From assembly GCA_021809565.1 (NCBI GenBank), contig JAJZKG010000018.1, positions 1 to 9,665 of the forward strand: 9,665 nt of DNA. Reading direction: 5' to 3'. Below, piece by piece: positions 5,886 through 9,665 of the stretch (the stretch's first letter is position 1; every line of letters begins with the position of its first letter). The notes under the pieces were generated by a model that ran no database searches, had not been told where the DNA came from, and saw only the letters and a program-made list of their open reading frames with translations. A program made the translations under genes and the position numbers. This stretch comes from a bacterium (GTDB taxonomy: Bacteria; Patescibacteria; Dojkabacteria; JAKAPS01; JAJZLI01).

Positions 5886-8102
5886 ATGGTTACAAAAATC
5901 AAAAAGCGTAACGGCTCTATAGTCGAATTTGATGAGAAAAAAATTGTAAATGCGGTATTAAAAGCAGGGGAGGCAACAGGAGATTTTGGAAGAGAAGAAT
6001 CAAAAAACGTTAGTGATATTGTTATCCAAATTTTGGGAGAAAAATATAAATCTAAAACCCCTTCAGTAGAAGATATCCAAGATATAGTAGAAATAGCACT
6101 TATTGCAAAAAATCATGCAAAAGCCGCAAAAGCATATATTCTATATAGAGAAGAACATAATAAAGCAAGGGAAAGACAAAAAGAGATAATGGAAGGTTTT
6201 ACAACAAATCTCCCCTTATCAGAAAATTCCTTAAGAGTTATTGCAGGAAGGTATCTTAAAAGGGATGCAAAAACTGGAAAGATAGTTGAGACACCGGAAG
6301 ATATGTTCCTTAGAGTTGCAGATGCACTAGCAAATGTTGAGAAAAAATATAAGAAAAGTAAGAAAGAAATAGAAGACATAAAACAAGAGTTTTTCTCTAT
6401 AATGAGTAATTTTGAATTTACACCTGCAGGTAGAACTGTTACTAACGCAGGATCTGATACTGCTCTTGTAGCAAACTGTATAGTATTACATCCGCAAGAT
6501 AGCATGGAAGGTATTTTCCAAACACTAAAAGATGCTGCATTACTACAGCAATTAGGTTCAGGATTAGGATTTCCATTCCATTTATTACGCCCTGCCGGAT
6601 CAAGAACAATAAGAACAAAGGGAGTATCTTCAGGACCAGTAAGCTTTTTAAGGGTATATAATGAAGCATTTGGCATTATTAAACAACAAGGAAGACATGG
6701 AGCAAACATGGCAGTAATGTCCATTGACCATCCAGATATTTTAGATTTCATACACTGTAAAGCGATTGAAGGAGAAATAAGAAATTTTAATATATCTGTT
6801 GGAATAACAAATGAATTCATGAGAGAAGTAAAAAGTAATTCTAAAAAACCATGGATGTGTCAGTTTGGTGGGATAAAAATGAAGCCAAGAACTATCACAA
6901 GAGATAATAACCATATAATAACTGATATTAAAGAAACTACTATAACAGCAAGAGAATTGTTCCAAGAAATAGTTTCCGCAGCATGGAATAATGGAGAACC
7001 TGGTGTTGTATTCCTTGATGAGGTAAACAGAACAAATCCTGTACCTGGACTTGGAAAAATAGAAGCTTGTAACCCTTGTGGAGAACAGTTTTTACATGAT
7101 GGAGATGTCTGTAATCTTGGATCTATCAATCTTGAGAAATTTGTTACTAAAGATAAGAAAATTGATATTGTAAAACTAAAAAAAGTTACAAGAAGTGCAG
7201 TAAGACTACTTGATAATGTAATTGACATATCAGACTTTCATGTAGATAGAGTAAATAATGTATTTAGAAAAAATAGAAGATTAGGATTAGGGATAATGGG
7301 ATTTGCAGATATGCTATATCTTATGGGTATAAGGTATAACTCTAAAAAGGGTTTTGATACTGCAGAAGAGGTAATGAAAATAATAAATACAGAAGCACAT
7401 GAAATGTCAAAACAGCTTGCAAAAGAGAAAGGCATATTTGAGAATTATAATCTTTCAATATATAAAGGTAGTGGAGTAAAAATGAGAAATGCAGCACTAA
7501 CAACTGTAGCTCCAACAGGATCAATATCTATGATGTTTGATGTATCATCTGGAGTTGAGCCATATTTTGCACTATCCTACTATAAACAAGTAATGGGAGG
7601 CCAAAATCTTTACTATACTAATAAACATCTTGAAAATATTCTAAAGGAAAGAGGTCTATACTCTGAAGAACTTATAGAAAAAATATCCGAAACTGGATCT
7701 ATACAAAATATTAAAGAGATACCTCAAGATATCAAAGATGTTTTTGTTGTAGCAATGGATATATCTGCAGAAGATCACATAAGAATGCAAGCAGCTTTTC
7801 AAAAACATACTGATAATGCTATTTCAAAAACTATTAATTTTCCAAACTTAGCCACTCAACAAGATGTAATAGATGGATATCTACTTGCTTGGGAACTGGG
7901 GTGTAAAGGTTGTACTGTATATAGAGATGGATCAAGAGAAGTTCAAGTATTAAATCTTATAGAAAAGAAAAAGGAACCACAAAAGAATGAATCTAGATCC
8001 AAGGTAACTAAAATTGACTGCCCTGAGTGTGGTGAGATGATGGAGATGAAAGAGGGTTGTGCAACTTGTGCATACTGTGGTTATTCATACTGTTCAGTAT
8101 GA
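5886..8102 (+). CDS. nrdJ: adenosylcobalamin-dependent (class II) ribonucleotide reductase
   Basis: This enzyme reduces ribonucleotides to deoxyribonucleotides using a thiyl radical generated from adenosylcobalamin, and needs no oxygen. It has 738 residues. An N-terminal ATP-cone regulatory domain (about 1-93) is followed by the ten-stranded barrel. Visible active-site elements are the redox cysteine pair Cys198 (VANCIV) and Cys409 (VCNLGS), and NPCGE (396-400) with Asn396, radical Cys398 and Glu400. The phosphate-binding loop APTGSIS lies at 542-548. The C-terminus has a Cys-rich tail with cysteines at 712, 715, 725, 728, 731 and 736, typical of NrdJ and combining a zinc-ribbon-like site with the swinging redox cysteines. 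The enzyme looks intact. It follows a strong promoter and overlaps the adenosyltransferase gene by 4 bp. No NrdA/B or NrdD/G gene is in the window. Confidence 0.97.
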   Translation: MVTKIKKRNGSIVEFDEKKIVNAVLKAGEATGDFGREESKNVSDIVIQILGEKYKSKTPSVEDIQDIVEIALIAKNHAKAAKAYILYREEHNKARERQKEIMEGFTTNLPLSENSLRVIAGRYLKRDAKTGKIVETPEDMFLRVADALANVEKKYKKSKKEIEDIKQEFFSIMSNFEFTPAGRTVTNAGSDTALVANCIVLHPQDSMEGIFQTLKDAALLQQLGSGLGFPFHLLRPAGSRTIRTKGVSSGPVSFLRVYNEAFGIIKQQGRHGANMAVMSIDHPDILDFIHCKAIEGEIRNFNISVGITNEFMREVKSNSKKPWMCQFGGIKMKPRTITRDNNHIITDIKETTITARELFQEIVSAAWNNGEPGVVFLDEVNRTNPVPGLGKIEACNPCGEQFLHDGDVCNLGSINLEKFVTKDKKIDIVKLKKVTRSAVRLLDNVIDISDFHVDRVNNVFRKNRRLGLGIMGFADMLYLMGIRYNSKKGFDTAEEVMKIINTEAHEMSKQLAKEKGIFENYNLSIYKGSGVKMRNAALTTVAPTGSISMMFDVSSGVEPYFALSYYKQVMGGQNLYYTNKHLENILKERGLYSEELIEKISETGSIQNIKEIPQDIKDVFVVAMDISAEDHIRMQAAFQKHTDNAISKTINFPNLATQQDVIDGYLLAWELGCKGCTVYRDGSREVQVLNLIEKKKEPQKNESRSKVTKIDCPECGEMMEMKEGCATCAYCGYSYCSV

Positions 8103-8653
8103 CAAGGCACCTGAATTCAAGAAAGGATGAAGGATTAATAATAGTAAATACTGGAGGAGGAAAAGGAAAAACAACTGCTGCATTGGGTATACTTCTTAGA
8201 GCTTGTGGCTATAACTTACATGGTGTAATGATTCAATTTATAAAAGGATCTTGGTTCTATGGAGAGAAAGAAAGCTTTAAAAGACTCAACCCCAATTTTG
8301 AACTTTTATCTTTAGGTAAAGGATTTGTAGGAATTATAGATGATACATTACCAATTTCTGACCATAAAAATGCAGCTAGAGAGGCAGTAGAAAGAGCTAA
8401 AATAGAAGTTACAAATAGTAAAAATGATATTGTGGTACTTGATGAGATAAATTATGCCATACACGGAAAACTTATTGGAGTAAAAGATGTTCTTGATATA
8501 ATAAAAATTAAAAATAAGAATCTTGATCTTATATTAACAGGTAATTATGTAGATCCTAAAATTATAGAGCTTGCCGATACCGTAACTGAGATGAAAGAAA
8601 TAAAGCATGCATTCAGCTCTGGAAAACTTGCAAAAAGAGGTATTGATTACTAA
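8099..8653 (+). CDS. cobA: CobA/BtuR-family cob(I)alamin adenosyltransferase
   Basis: This enzyme transfers the adenosyl group of ATP to cob(I)alamin (or a corrinoid precursor) to make the cofactor used by NrdJ. It has 184 residues. A P-loop TGGGKGKTT (18-26) is followed by the family motifs MIQFIKG, VVLDEINYA, LILTGN, LADTVTEM and KHAF...G..AKRGIDY, with the usual C-terminus. I chose the ATG at 8099, which overlaps the nrdJ stop as ATGA. The frame is also open from an ATG at 8057, but that would add 14 residues read out of frame from the conserved Cys-rich nrdJ tail, so it is unlikely. With no corrin-ring genes nearby, the cell may salvage corrinoids, which is inference. Confidence 0.94.
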   Translation: MTRHLNSRKDEGLIIVNTGGGKGKTTAALGILLRACGYNLHGVMIQFIKGSWFYGEKESFKRLNPNFELLSLGKGFVGIIDDTLPISDHKNAAREAVERAKIEVTNSKNDIVVLDEINYAIHGKLIGVKDVLDIIKIKNKNLDLILTGNYVDPKIIELADTVTEMKEIKHAFSSGKLAKRGIDY

Positions 8654-8741
8654 TACTATAAAGAGTGTATCTAGAAATATCTTGTATTTTCATATACAAT
8701 CAAGGTTACTTACTAAAATTATTTAATTATTTTATAAAACT

Positions 8742-8849
8742 ATGGATAAATGTAATTGTGAAGGGTGCAGTTGTCAAAATTCTACCCAAAAAAAAGAAAG
8801 TTGTGATAATACAAAATGCGATAAAGAGTCTTGTAACTGTTCTAAATAA
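8742..8849 (+). CDS. 35-residue Cys-rich metallothionein-like protein
   Basis: An ATG at 8742 opens a 35-codon frame ending in TAA at 8847-8849. It encodes eight cysteines, at positions 4, 6, 9, 11, 21, 26, 31 and 33, giving a CxCxxCxC cluster near the N-terminus and a CxC near the C-terminus. The remaining residues are almost all polar or charged (Lys, Asp, Glu, Asn, Ser). There is no aromatic or aliphatic residue apart from the initiator Met, so a hydrophobic core is impossible and a metal-thiolate fold is the natural reading. A longer open frame overlaps in another register (8665-8862), but it lacks sensible composition. AT-rich sequence with TATAAA at 8733-8738 lies just upstream; no Shine-Dalgarno sequence is visible. 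It sits 88 bp after the cobA-type gene. Possible roles are metal buffering or redox; family membership is not established. Confidence 0.65.
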   Translation: MDKCNCEGCSCQNSTQKKESCDNTKCDKESCNCSK

Positions 8850-8865
8850 CGCTAACAAGTAGAAT

Positions 8866-8871
8866 TATAAT
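8866..8871 (+). promoter_or_regulatory. candidate -10 box for the acylphosphatase-like gene
   Basis: There is a perfect TATAAT 34 nt before the ATG at 8906, in the 56-bp gap after the Cys-rich gene. The predicted leader of about 28 nt resembles those of other genes here. The -35 region (TAAATA with 17-bp spacing) is poor. Confidence 0.35.
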
Positions 8872-8905
8872 AGTTGCTTTACTCTTCACTCTATTATGTG
8901 ATGCT

Positions 8906-9433
8906 ATGAAAAATATAAAAGCTGAAATTTCTGGAAATTTAAATGTCGCTCGTATTATGAAAAATAAAGACTTATATGGATATATAAAATCCTCTAAGGA
9001 TTTCTGTATATTAGAGGGAGGAAAAACTGATATATATGACTTAGTAAAAATACTACAAAAAAAAACATTCTTGAAAAAAGACCCAAACATAGTTATCAAA
9101 GAATTACCTTACGAGGGTAAGATTAAAGATCTTTACATAGCTGATAATTTTGAAGATGTGAAATTAAAAGTATATGTATTTATATCTGGTATTATACAAA
9201 ATGTTTCCTATGATACATCCACAAAAAGATTTGCCGATGAATTAGGTGTTACTGGTTGGATAAAAAACAACGATGATGGTACAATTGATGCTAAAATGGA
9301 AGGTGGGTATAACAAAGTTGAAGAACTTACCGAATGGATGAAACGTGGAACTAGTAAAACAATCATACATGATTTTAGAGTAGAATATCTTAAATACCAA
9401 AATGAATTTAAAAAATTTAATGTCATAAAATGA
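8906..9433 (+). CDS. tandem degenerate acylphosphatase-like domain protein
   Basis: The protein has 175 residues. The C-terminal half (about 86-162) follows the acylphosphatase fold closely: VYVFISGIIQNVSYD, then LGVTGWIKNNDDG, MEGG, and LTEWMKRGTS. The catalytic arginine of the family (human R23, in GKVQGVFFR) aligns without gaps to Asp103 in GIIQNVSYD, and the phosphate loop is also changed (Gly to Asn99). The substrate-orienting Asn is kept as Asn121. The N-terminal half looks like a second, more degraded copy: IKAEISG, LYGYIKSSKDF, LEGGKTDIYDLVKIL. It has a shortened loop-helix region, and Ser29 stands where the Asn should be. Hydrolysis of acyl phosphates is therefore unlikely; a binding role is inference. 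The next gene overlaps its stop as ATGA. Confidence 0.75.
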   Translation: MKNIKAEISGNLNVARIMKNKDLYGYIKSSKDFCILEGGKTDIYDLVKILQKKTFLKKDPNIVIKELPYEGKIKDLYIADNFEDVKLKVYVFISGIIQNVSYDTSTKRFADELGVTGWIKNNDDGTIDAKMEGGYNKVEELTEWMKRGTSKTIIHDFRVEYLKYQNEFKKFNVIK

Positions 9434-9665
9434 AAAGCGTATTAAAGTATATATATCCAAATTATAAGACTCTATCAATATTCTTGGTAATGGATATTAT
9501 AACTCTTATATTATCATATAAAATATTTGTGCTACCAGCTAGTGTATTACCATTTATATTTATATTAATTTTCTTTTTCTTCTCTGCTGTATCCGCTACA
9601 CTGCAAAATCCGAATTTAGGTATATTGATAGCTTTTGCTCTTATGCCATTTGGAGAACCTTTGTC
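9430..9665 (+). CDS. unidentified integral membrane protein (partial, runs off the window)
   Basis: An ATG at 9430 overlaps the preceding TGA stop by 4 bp, and the frame is open for 78 codons to the window end. The N-terminus (MKSVLKYIYPNYK) is basic. It is followed by hydrophobic stretches at about 15-35, 37-58 and 63-75, including the run FIFILIFFFFSAV, with a connecting segment TLQNPNLG. This is a polytopic membrane protein whose family I cannot name from this fragment. The overlap implies translational coupling to the acylphosphatase-like gene. Confidence 0.7.
   Translation, partial: MKSVLKYIYPNYKTLSIFLVMDIITLILSYKIFVLPASVLPFIFILIFFFFSAVSATLQNPNLGILIAFALMPFGEPL

Noticed and set aside
6113..6820. 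235-residue minus-strand open frame inside nrdJ
   Set aside because: It lies antisense to the conserved catalytic core of NrdJ and has no recognisable domain or start context.
8682..8699. TTGTAT-N6-ATACAA hairpin after the cobA-type gene as a terminator
   Set aside because: The stem is only 6 bp and AT-rich, and no U-tract follows; it is expected by chance in such sequence.
8665..8862. 65-residue open frame starting MYLEIS
   Set aside because: It overlaps the Cys-rich frame in another register, has no recognisable motif, and its second half is a shadow of the cysteine-coding sequence.
216..9433. Recoded TGA (as in Gracilibacteria or Absconditabacteria)
   Set aside because: TGA ends the kinase (in tandem), nrdJ and the acylphosphatase-like gene at the expected protein ends, and no long gene contains an internal TGA.

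Overview
This is a strongly AT-rich bacterial window with a standard stop set. TGA ends several genes and Trp is read from TGG, so there is no sign of TGA recoding. Coding density is high, intergenic gaps are short, and recognisable Shine-Dalgarno sequences are nearly absent, while good sigma70-like promoters are visible. A class II ribonucleotide reductase, short leaders without ribosome binding sites, and compact operons would fit a small-genome lineage such as a Candidate Phyla Radiation (Patescibacteria) bacterium. That placement is inference; no rRNA or other strong phylogenetic marker is present.

Left part (minus strand, 3607 to 1): a membrane-anchored HtrA/Deg-type serine protease, an OmpR/PhoB-type response regulator and a HAMP-containing sensor histidine kinase lie in that order and look like one envelope-stress operon. 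A 14-bp tandem array of ATCC-N2-GGAT palindromes fills most of the gap between the protease and the regulator. At the extreme left edge, the first 19 codons of another minus-strand gene are seen behind a clear promoter.

Middle part (plus strand, 3732 to 5795): divergent from the protease is a three-gene run of a CvpA-family membrane protein, an NRAMP-family divalent metal transporter with a non-canonical metal site, and YidD. Gaps between these genes are 0 and 13 bp.

Right part (plus strand, 5818 to 9665): a consensus promoter with a 13-bp palindrome on its -10 box drives a B12-dependent ribonucleotide reductase (NrdJ). Its stop codon overlaps the start of a cobalamin adenosyltransferase (CobA family), so cofactor activation and cofactor use are co-expressed. 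Next comes a 35-residue protein with eight cysteines that resembles a metallothionein. It is followed by a protein made of two degenerate acylphosphatase-like folds, which overlaps by 4 bp the start of a membrane protein running off the window.

The most notable items are the tiny Cys-rich protein, the catalytically degenerate tandem acylphosphatase, the altered NRAMP site, the palindrome array, and the nrdJ promoter palindrome. I found no mobile element, CRISPR array, tRNA or rRNA, and no convincing rho-independent terminator. No intergenic stretch exceeds 300 bases.
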